Assembly (NCBI GenBank): GCA_028293365.1
Contig: JAQGOX010000863.1
Span: 1-5,281, forward strand
DNA length: 5,281 bases
Direction of reading: 5' to 3'
Source of the DNA: Verrucomicrobiales bacterium
Lineage (GTDB): Bacteria; Verrucomicrobiota; Verrucomicrobiia; Limisphaerales; SXQI01
Part shown: positions 1-5,281 of the stretch, piece after piece
Position numbering within the stretch: the stretch's first letter is position 1
How the letters are laid out: each line of letters begins with the position of its first letter
Notes under the pieces: model-generated
Seen by the model: the letters and a program-made list of their open reading frames with translations, nothing else
Told to the model about the DNA's origin: nothing
The model's database searches: none
Made by a program: the position numbers and the translations under genes

Positions 1-105
1 CTGCAGGACACCTCCGACATCGCCCTGGAGCCTCCGCGTTAAGGCCGGGTCATACATCCAGTTTCCCCGATAAGAATGGTTTTCTTTATTCGTTTGTTAG
101 CCGGT
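1..105. other. Short left flank with undecided edge frames
   Basis: This stretch follows the hybrid kinase stop codon and runs to the window edge. Two open frames compete. On the plus strand, a frame entering at base 1 reads LQDTSDIALEPPR and stops at TAA (40-42). Its codons mostly end in G or C, as expected for the tail of a convergent gene. On the minus strand, an ATG at 55-57 opens 19 codons (MYDPALTRRLQGDVGGVLQ) that run off the edge, preceded by a GGGGA-like ribosome binding site around 64-68. That would make it the start of a fourth gene in the same direction. Neither fragment is long enough to recognise, and I cannot choose between them. No strong GC hairpin followed by a T-run marks a terminator. 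Confidence 0.25.
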
Positions 106-2049
106 TCAAGGCAAGTTCTTGTCGAGACAGTGCCGAACCGCCTCGGCGAGGGCTTGTGTCGAGAACGGCTTATGCACAAAACTGTGGCCAGCCGCCGAGC
201 CAAAATGATGATCCGCTAATTCCGGGCTGTATCCGCTGATGTAGAGAACCTTCAAATCGGGTTGCAGACGTTTGAGCTCTTCGGCTAAGTCACGCCCGCT
301 AAGTCCACCGGGCATCACCATATCCGTGACGAGCAGGTCGATCCGCCCCGGGTGCCGGCGCCAACACGCAAGTCCTTCCAGCCCATTTTCAGCTTCAACC
401 ACCGTATAGCCGAACCGCTCGAGCACAGTTCGAACGAGAGACCGAATGACAGACTCATCTTCAACGAGCAGGATCGTCTCGTGTCCGCCGGGCACGGGCT
501 GGGTTGCGACTGGGCTGATCGAAATCGTAGACTGTTCCAAAACCGGCAGAAATATGTGGAACGTTGTGCCAACCCCAGGTTGCGTGTCCACTTTAATCCA
601 TCCGTTATGCTGCTTTACGATGCCGTGCACTGTCGCTAAACCAAGCCCCGTGCCTTTCCCCACCTCCTTGGTCGTGAAAAAAGGTTCAAAAATTCTCGGT
701 AGAGCCTCCGGCGCGATCCCGGAACCATTGTCCGAAACACTGATTCGGGCAAATCTTCCGATTTTGGCTTCGGGATGTTCGAGCTGATTCGCAATTTCGA
801 TGTTGGCGCACTCAATACTGATCCCGAGTCGCCCGCCCTTTGGCATCGCGTCCCGAGCATTCACCGCAAGGTTCATGATGACTTGCTCGATCATGCCAGG
901 ATCTGCATGGGCTAGGGGAAGGTTCGGCGCAAAGCAACTCGAGAGAGCGATATGGTCTCCAAGAATGCGCTGGAGGAATTTAGTCATGTTACCGACCAGT
1001 TCGCGCAGATCGAGGTCTCGAGGCTGACTGGCCTGGCGCCGGCTAAAAGTGAGAAGTTGCCGGGTCAGGTTGGTGGCTCGCTCGGCGGCTCGGGCAATGT
1101 CGTTGATGCTGGCGCGCGTTTCGGCATCAAGCGATTCATTTGAAAGAGTAAGAGAACTCTGCATCTGAATCACAGTTAGAATATTGTTAAAATCGTGAGC
1201 GACCCCGCCCGCGAGTTGGCCGAAGACCTCCATTTTTTGCGCATGGAGAAATTGCTCCTCCAGGAGCAGCCGGTCGGTGATGTCTTCCGCCACTCCGACA
1301 ACCCGGTAAACCTTTCCCGAAGCATCGCAAATCGGAAACGCCCGATCCAGAATCCACCGTATTTGCCCATCCGGTCGCACGATACGAAATTGCTCGTCAT
1401 ATGCGCCCGAGGTCTGGCGTGTCGTTGCGGCATCAGAAATGCGGTCTCGATCGTCAGGATGAATCGCGGCCAGCCAGGAGAGGGGATCGTCATAGAGGCT
1501 CTGGCAGGTTCGGCCCCAAATCCTCTCATAGGCAGGACTGATATAGAGCATTTTTGTCTTGGAAAGATCGGTGAGCCAGAAAACTTCCTGGATGTTCTCG
1601 GCCAATTGCCTGAAACGTTCCTCGCTCGCGCGAAGCGCTTCCTCGGCCTTTTTGCGCTCGACTATCTGCTTCGCCTCTCGCAACGCACGCTCCACCACGG
1701 CACCCAGTCTCTCCAGATGATTCTTGAGAACATAATCCGTCGCTCCCAACTTGAGTGCCTCGACCGCTCTTTCTTCTCCGATCGTTCCGGAGACGAAAAT
1801 AAAAGGTGTTTCGGGCTGCGCAGCTTTGGCCGACGCAAGCGCTGCTCTGCCATCGAATCCCGGCAGTGTGAAATCCGAAAGGATCACGTCAAATTCACAT
1901 TTCAACAGCGCTTGATTGAGTTCTTTCTCTGTGGCCGCATAAACGCATTCGTAGCAGATGCCCTCCCTTCGCAAAACTTCGGCCACAAGTTCACGGTCGA
2001 TCAAGTTATCCTCCACATGCAGGATACGAAGAGTTTGAGTCACTTTCAT
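106..2049 (-). CDS. Hybrid histidine kinase, REC-PAS-HisKA-HATPase-REC
   Basis: Probable cytoplasmic hybrid sensor kinase; no signal peptide or membrane segment is visible. Numbering starts at the ATG at 2049 (647 residues). An N-terminal receiver (about 6-125) has acidic residues E13/D14, phosphoacceptor D59 in ILSDFTLPG and K109 in YVLKNHLERL. A short helical linker leads to a PAS domain (about 143-260, ending GVAEDITDR). The HisKA H-box GGVAHDFNNIL carries phosphoacceptor H285. The ATPase domain shows the N-box NLAVNARDAM, G1 DNGSGI, F-box FEPFFTTK and G2 GKGTGLGLA. A C-terminal receiver (about 523-645) has VEDE, D576 in VTDMVMPGG and K627 in HKPF. All catalytic residues are present, so it should be active. 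There is no Hpt or DNA-binding domain, so output must go through another protein. An in-frame GTG at 2223 would add 58 basic, unrecognisable residues; I prefer 2049 because receivers normally begin within about ten residues of the N-terminus. No clear Shine-Dalgarno supports either start. Confidence 0.9.
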   Translation of the reverse strand: MKVTQTLRILHVEDNLIDRELVAEVLRREGICYECVYAATEKELNQALLKCEFDVILSDFTLPGFDGRAALASAKAAQPETPFIFVSGTIGEERAVEALKLGATDYVLKNHLERLGAVVERALREAKQIVERKKAEEALRASEERFRQLAENIQEVFWLTDLSKTKMLYISPAYERIWGRTCQSLYDDPLSWLAAIHPDDRDRISDAATTRQTSGAYDEQFRIVRPDGQIRWILDRAFPICDASGKVYRVVGVAEDITDRLLLEEQFLHAQKMEVFGQLAGGVAHDFNNILTVIQMQSSLTLSNESLDAETRASINDIARAAERATNLTRQLLTFSRRQASQPRDLDLRELVGNMTKFLQRILGDHIALSSCFAPNLPLAHADPGMIEQVIMNLAVNARDAMPKGGRLGISIECANIEIANQLEHPEAKIGRFARISVSDNGSGIAPEALPRIFEPFFTTKEVGKGTGLGLATVHGIVKQHNGWIKVDTQPGVGTTFHIFLPVLEQSTISISPVATQPVPGGHETILLVEDESVIRSLVRTVLERFGYTVVEAENGLEGLACWRRHPGRIDLLVTDMVMPGGLSGRDLAEELKRLQPDLKVLYISGYSPELADHHFGSAAGHSFVHKPFSTQALAEAVRHCLDKNLP

Positions 2050-2235
2050 TATTGAAGCCGGCCAAAGAGGTTTAAGCCTGTCGATGGTTTTAGCCAAATC
2101 GTGGGTTGATTCATATTTAACAAGGTGCAACTGAATTGAGAACTGTCGATCATACCTTCGTTTAATACGGGAACGCCCAGCCGGGAATCGCCTTTTCATT
2201 TTCCAATGAAAGGATTTGCCCACTGCGGGGAACTA
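2050..2235 (-). other. Leader or N-terminal extension of the hybrid kinase
   Basis: This is the stretch between the LuxR-type stop codon and the ATG preferred for the hybrid kinase. It is open in the kinase frame back to a GTG at 2223, which would leave only 12 bases between the two genes and imply tight co-transcription. The 58 encoded residues contain about 15 Lys or Arg and match no domain I know, and no purine-rich ribosome binding site precedes the GTG. I therefore read it as an untranslated leader of about 190 bases. It contains a TATGAT hexamer (2149-2154) within a decamer shared with the region upstream of the LuxR-type gene, but no good -35 box at the right distance. Confidence 0.45.
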
Positions 2236-2697
2236 TCATACGCCATCGCCGGCGCCACGAAGTGCCAGCTTCTCAGCGGCTCGAGCCAGCTCTGCGATGG
2301 ACCCCGCCTGCATTTTCTTCATTACCCGGCTGCGCTGGATCTTAACGGTGATCTCGGCCGTTCCGAGGTGGGCGGCAATTTGCTTGTTCATGAACCCGTT
2401 CACAACCAATTGCATTACTTCCCGTTCGCGGGGGGTAAGCAGCGCGTATCGACTCCGCAAGGCAACGTAATCTTTTGGCCTGGCCGGCTTTGCGTTCGAA
2501 TCCCGAGCTTCCGATTCGATTCTCGTTACCAGGGCCTGTGCTGTGCGCACAAGGGCTCGATTGTACGCGCACACAATTTTAAGATAACGACATATCTGCC
2601 GGAGTTCGGCATCGCGGTTGGAAATTATATTTCCGAAATCGTCGGTTTTTGTTTGAGTTTCATTCAATTGCTGGCGGCGGCGAGTTCTCCCCTTCAT
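2236..2697 (-). CDS. Receiver-less LuxR/FixJ-type transcription regulator
   Basis: A 153-residue DNA-binding protein. Residues about 83-145 form a LuxR-type helix-turn-helix: LTPREREVMQLVVNG (87-101), the scaffold helix NKQIAAHLG (104-112) and a recognition helix within AEITVKIQRSRVMKKM (114-129). The wording, including the lead-in ALRSRYALLTPRE, is that of the FixJ/NarL response regulators. In those proteins a receiver of about 120 residues precedes this domain. Here the first 80 residues are basic and helical-looking, with no DD pair, no phosphoacceptor Asp context and no K-P motif, so it cannot be phosphorylated in the usual way. A TGA lies immediately upstream of the ATG in frame, so the gene cannot extend further. 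No clear Shine-Dalgarno precedes the ATG, and an internal TTG at codon 11 is possible. It lies between two kinase genes on the same strand and probably controls targets linked to them. Its N-terminal half is unrecognised. Confidence 0.85.
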   Translation of the reverse strand: MKGRTRRRQQLNETQTKTDDFGNIISNRDAELRQICRYLKIVCAYNRALVRTAQALVTRIESEARDSNAKPARPKDYVALRSRYALLTPREREVMQLVVNGFMNKQIAAHLGTAEITVKIQRSRVMKKMQAGSIAELARAAEKLALRGAGDGV

Positions 2698-2753
2698 TCA
2701 GTTTTTTGGCACACGTTCGCTGCGAATGGTAAGGCTATTATTCACGGCCATCC

Positions 2754-2759
2754 ATCATA
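2754..2759 (-). promoter_or_regulatory. Candidate -10 hexamer TATGAT
   Basis: On the minus strand TATGAT matches five of six bases of the sigma-70 -10 consensus and lies about 56 bases before the LuxR-type start. The hexamer 17 bases upstream (CGGATC) does not resemble a -35 box, so this promoter would need an activator or an alternative sigma factor. The same hexamer within the decamer AAGGTATGAT recurs upstream of the hybrid kinase (2149-2158). Confidence 0.25.
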
Positions 2760-2786
2760 CCTTGGTGTGATGCGACGATCCGCGGC

Positions 2787-2809
2787 TGCGCACTTCCTGC
2801 AATGCGCAC
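2787..2809. repeat. Direct repeat TGCGCAC, 16-base period
   Basis: TGCGCAC occurs at 2787-2793 and again at 2803-2809, a start-to-start distance of 16 bases. The core TGCGCA is itself a perfect palindrome, so each copy could seat a protein in either orientation. If the TATGAT at 2754-2759 is a -10 box, the pair would be centred near -51, a usual place for an activator. It may be an operator for the regulator itself. A 7-base repeat is short, and chance is not excluded. Confidence 0.3.
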
Positions 2810-2887
2810 GGGACCGGCCAACCAGCGCGCTTTCATTTTCCCGTCACGTCACCGCGCTGAATCTGAGAAGGTTACTGAAAGCCAACC

Positions 2888-5164
2888 TCACAAGGGTGCT
2901 TCATTTTGGATCAGCAAGGTGAATTGGAACGTTACGCCCGGGCCCATATTAACTGTCGCCCAGAGGCGTCCGCCATGGGACTCGATGATTGAGCGGCTGA
3001 TTGCCAGTCCCATTCCCAGGCCGTGCGCCTTGGTGGTGAAGAATGCCTGAAACAATCGATCCGCCTGTTCGAGGTCGATTCCAATTCCATTATCCTGAAC
3101 CGCAACACGAATGGTCCCCGGCTCGAAGGGCTCGCTGCGAATGCTTAGCATGCGTGGCCGGTCGGCGACAGCCTTGAGCGATTCGAGAGCATTGACCAGG
3201 AGATTAATCACCACTTGTTGCACTTGCACACGGTCCGCGAAGGTCACCGGCAACTTCCTGGTTAAATTCGTCTGCACACTAATTCGGTTGCGTGCGAACT
3301 CCTGTTGCAGAAGCGCGATGCTTTCTTCAATGAGTTCGTTAATATCGGTGGCGCGTTTGGAAGGTTCTGTTCGTTTTAACAATCCTCGAATGCGGGCAAT
3401 CACCTCGCTGGCACGGTTTCCATTGCGAACAATCCGCCGGATCGATTCGCGTGCTTCGTCCAGGTTCGCGGGGACGGCAGCGAGCCAATACGAGGCGGCA
3501 TTTGCATCGGTTACAACGGCCGCGAGCGGCTGATTAACCTCGTGGGCGATGGAGGCGGCCAGCTCGCCCATCGTAGTCACGCGCTCGACTCTGGCTAATT
3601 CGGTTTGAGCTTCACGCAACGCACGCTCCGCCTGTTGTAGATTTGTTATATCGCGCCCCACGGCCAGGACGCTAACGATAGTACCCTGTGTGTCGAACTC
3701 CGGCGTCATGCGGACATTGAATGTTCTTAGCCCGATTGGAGCGGGCCAATTTATTTCAAATTCGCGCGCCTTTCCACTATCGAACACCGCTTTGATCGAA
3801 TCCCGGATTACCTGAGAGTAATCTGTCTCAACTGAGACGCCGGCATCTTTAGCGAGCGAACCAGCAGGGCCATTCAGGACGGTTTCTTTGGAAAGGCCGG
3901 AAACCCTAATGATCGCCCGATTTGCATAGATGCGTCGCAAATTCCGGTCATAGCGAACGATGGCGTCGGGCGTATTTTCAACAATAGTCCTGACTTCCTG
4001 CTCCCGCGCATGCAATTCTTCCTCGGCCCGTTTGAGCGCGGAAATATCCAACGTGCAACTGACTGCGCCCATAACGTGCCCATACTCATCTTTGATTGGG
4101 GCGACATTGACCAAAACGTTCAACTTTTCCCCATCCGGACGCTCCATAATTAGCTCTGCATCACGAATCGCGCTCCCTGAGCGCAGGACCCTGGCCACGG
4201 GATTGTCTTCGATTGAAAGGGGGATGCCATCCGTTCCGAAAATACGAAATGAACCGCAGTATCGATCCTTCGGATCGTGAATTGCGGGCGTCCGTCCCCA
4301 TAGTTCTCTGGCCACCGGATTGAAGTATTCGATTAGGCCTTCCCTGTCGGTTTTCAGTACGCCGGCTGGAACATTTTGCAAAAGTGTATGGAGTTCATTG
4401 TCCCGTTCCTTGATTTCCTTTTCCGTTCGCCGGCGTTCAACGACCTCGGCCCTTAGGCTTTCATCGGCGAGTTTAAGTTCTGTGGTTTGCCTTTGGACGC
4501 GGCTGTCGAGTTTCTTCGCTAACGCGGCCAGCTCGGCCTTCGTTTTTTTGAGCTCCGGAGACTCCAACGAATCCCAAAGTCCGTTTCGTCGAGCCAGGAC
4601 CAGTTGATGCGCGTGTGCCACCTCGAACACTTCATTTCCTTTCCGCCGCTGTAACGGGTATGTGCAGAGAATCAGAACGCGCTCGTTCGCGAACTCTTCG
4701 TTTATCTTGTGCTCATAGGCCAGAAAATCCTCCCAGTCCTGATCCCTCAGCCATGCTTCGTCGCCATGCATTCGAAGACCGGCATATCCTCGCTTCATTG
4801 CCTGAGCAAGTTTAGTTCTCCACGTATCAATTACTGGTGAAGAATCGAAGCTACCCTCCCTGAAATAAAAGCTCTTGTGGCTCAAAAACTCGATGTCGCC
4901 ATCTGCAAGGTGGCGATCCGCTTCGGCCACGCCTTGCCGGAAGGAGGCGAGTGCCTCGGCCTTGGTCAACGGGGCGGATACGACCCACAAACACATTTCG
5001 TTATCTTCCAATCCCGCCCGGAAGTAAGGAACCAACACATCCAAAAGGTCCTGCTTCGTCTCGTAGAACTGGCAAAAGTGCGTGCCCCATTGCAATTCTC
5101 CGATCGGATCGATGCCAGTCCGTCGAAGTTTTTTATCCATCGATTCCCTTGAGATCGCATTCAT
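2888..5164 (-). CDS. MEDS-PAS-PAS sensor histidine kinase
   Basis: A soluble-looking sensor kinase of 758 residues with no membrane segment. Residues about 20-190 match the MEDS sensory domain (named from methanogens, methylotrophs and DcmR): WGTHFCQFYETKQDLLDVLV (26-45), the following GLEDNEMCLWV, then LILCTYP (164-170) and AHAHQLVLARRNGLWDSLES. A charged coiled coil (about 203-258) leads to PAS1 (about 252-378, ending TLDIS) and PAS2 (about 385-510, ending GRDITNLQQAE). The HisKA H-box is SIAHEVNQPLAAV with phosphoacceptor H541, the type seen in FixL and DctB kinases. The ATPase domain has the N-box NLLVNALES, G1 DNGIGI, F-box LFQAFFTTK and G2 GLGMGLAI. Nothing shows a heme ligand, so an oxygen signal should not be assumed. 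The ligand of MEDS is unknown here. The ATG at 5164 and the ATG at 5140 are both plausible starts; the latter (MDKKLRRTGIDPIGEL) has AAGGGA just upstream and gives a more usual N-terminus. It probably leads the cluster and may signal to the LuxR-type protein or the hybrid kinase. Confidence 0.93.
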   Translation of the reverse strand: MNAISRESMDKKLRRTGIDPIGELQWGTHFCQFYETKQDLLDVLVPYFRAGLEDNEMCLWVVSAPLTKAEALASFRQGVAEADRHLADGDIEFLSHKSFYFREGSFDSSPVIDTWRTKLAQAMKRGYAGLRMHGDEAWLRDQDWEDFLAYEHKINEEFANERVLILCTYPLQRRKGNEVFEVAHAHQLVLARRNGLWDSLESPELKKTKAELAALAKKLDSRVQRQTTELKLADESLRAEVVERRRTEKEIKERDNELHTLLQNVPAGVLKTDREGLIEYFNPVARELWGRTPAIHDPKDRYCGSFRIFGTDGIPLSIEDNPVARVLRSGSAIRDAELIMERPDGEKLNVLVNVAPIKDEYGHVMGAVSCTLDISALKRAEEELHAREQEVRTIVENTPDAIVRYDRNLRRIYANRAIIRVSGLSKETVLNGPAGSLAKDAGVSVETDYSQVIRDSIKAVFDSGKAREFEINWPAPIGLRTFNVRMTPEFDTQGTIVSVLAVGRDITNLQQAERALREAQTELARVERVTTMGELAASIAHEVNQPLAAVVTDANAASYWLAAVPANLDEARESIRRIVRNGNRASEVIARIRGLLKRTEPSKRATDINELIEESIALLQQEFARNRISVQTNLTRKLPVTFADRVQVQQVVINLLVNALESLKAVADRPRMLSIRSEPFEPGTIRVAVQDNGIGIDLEQADRLFQAFFTTKAHGLGMGLAISRSIIESHGGRLWATVNMGPGVTFQFTLLIQNEAPL
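5145..5150 (-). promoter_or_regulatory. Possible ribosome binding site for the ATG at 5140
   Basis: On the minus strand AAGGGA lies four bases before the ATG at 5138-5140. This favours the shorter start of the MEDS kinase (750 residues). The competing ATG at 5164 has only a GGGA about six bases upstream, so the choice is not settled. Confidence 0.35.
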
Positions 5165-5281
5165 GATCCATCCCAGATAACCCTATCTTAACCTCGGCAT
5201 CTCACATCCGCAAACATAGCCGCTACTTGATCCGAGTCCTCCTGTCGCCGGTCATCATTAATTTGAGACACAACTCATTGA
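5165..5281 (-). other. Upstream flank of the MEDS kinase
   Basis: No recognisable coding sequence lies here. On the minus strand, frames entering from the right edge end at stops within about 60 bases, and no familiar protein tail is visible. An AGGAGG (plus positions 5238-5243) is not followed by a start codon at a usable distance. The stretch most likely holds the kinase promoter. Confidence 0.4.
5185..5213 (-). promoter_or_regulatory. Weak sigma-70-like promoter for the kinase
   Basis: On the minus strand TTGCGG (5208-5213) and TAAGAT (5185-5190) are separated by exactly 17 bases. They match three and four of six consensus bases respectively. Transcription would start near 5178, leaving a short leader before the ATG at 5164 or 5140. 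The match is modest and could be chance. Confidence 0.25.

Larger units (their letters stand above)
2698..2887 (-). other. Intergenic region upstream of the LuxR-type gene
   Basis: 190 bases separate the MEDS kinase stop from the LuxR-type start. I checked all three minus frames for a broken receiver domain and found none: there is no acidic pair, no D-x-x-x-P motif and no K-P motif. A 32-codon frame (2738-2836) is present but looks like chance. The region holds a direct repeat of TGCGCAC and a TATGAT hexamer, listed separately, and may carry a promoter for the downstream gene. No terminator-like hairpin with a T-run follows the kinase, so read-through from upstream remains possible. Confidence 0.5.

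Noticed and set aside
68..92. AT-rich imperfect inverted repeat after the hybrid kinase stop
   Set aside because: The arms CGATAAGA and TCTTTATTCG pair only with two bulged bases, and there is no GC-rich stem or clear T-run, so it is not a convincing terminator.
1195..2055. Plus-strand open frame of 286 codons
   Set aside because: It is antisense to the hybrid kinase, whose domains and catalytic motifs are unmistakable in the minus frame. The translation is rich in Arg, Cys and Ser with no recognisable domain.
2520..2600. Residues CAYNRALVRT of the LuxR-type protein resemble the lead-in to GAF domains in some sensor kinases
   Set aside because: The likeness covers only about eight residues and the rest of a GAF domain is absent, so it cannot support a domain call.
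2738..2836. Minus-strand 32-codon frame (starts MKARWLAGPVRIAG) between the kinase and the LuxR-type gene
   Set aside because: The only purine-rich stretch upstream is too close to the ATG, the peptide has no motif, and a frame this short is expected by chance.
2206..2922. Plus-strand open frame of 238 codons
   Set aside because: It overlaps the LuxR-type gene, the intergenic region and the end of the MEDS kinase on the opposite strand, and its translation shows no domain. The helix-turn-helix in the minus frame is clear.
2888..5164. Naming the kinase FixL and its partner FixJ
   Set aside because: The H-box and helix-turn-helix wording are similar, but the kinase has a MEDS domain and no visible heme-PAS signature, and the regulator lacks a receiver. 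A gene symbol would overstate the match.
5238..5243. Minus-strand AGGAGG as a ribosome binding site
   Set aside because: No ATG, GTG or TTG follows within a usable distance, and the frames close to it end quickly in stops.

Overview
The window holds a compact minus-strand signalling cluster of three genes. Read in transcription order (right to left) they are: a MEDS-PAS-PAS sensor histidine kinase (2888-5164), a short LuxR/FixJ-type DNA-binding protein with no receiver domain (2236-2697), and a hybrid histidine kinase with a receiver at each end (106-2049, or up to 2223 with a GTG start). No RNA gene, mobile element, CRISPR array or transposase fragment is visible. The long plus-strand open frames, including 286 and 238 codons, are antisense shadows of these genes.

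Organism: a bacterium of moderate GC content, judged by eye. MEDS-PAS kinases and hybrid kinases with an HDFNN H-box are typical of large-genome soil and water bacteria such as Verrucomicrobiota, Acidobacteriota and Proteobacteria. Nothing here fixes the phylum, and my lean towards a soil Verrucomicrobiota- or Acidobacteriota-like source is weak inference. Shine-Dalgarno signals are weak at most of the starts.

Layout: 1-105 is a short flank after the hybrid kinase stop, with undecided open frames at the window edge. 106-2049 is the hybrid kinase. 2050-2235 is either its untranslated leader or an unconserved N-terminal extension. 2236-2697 is the LuxR-type regulator. 2698-2887 is a 190-base intergenic region with a 7-base direct repeat at 16-base spacing and a TATGAT hexamer upstream of the regulator. 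2888-5164 is the MEDS kinase. 5165-5281 is the upstream flank with one weak promoter candidate.

Working model (inference): the kinase resembles FixL in its H-box (HEVNQPLAA) and the small protein resembles FixJ in its DNA-binding half, so the pair looks like a FixL/FixJ-type system whose regulator has lost the domain that would accept phosphate. The only receivers in the window belong to the neighbouring hybrid kinase, which has no DNA-binding output. The three proteins may therefore form one distributed pathway, or the regulator may act independently of phosphorylation. This split of domains is the most interesting feature of the window.
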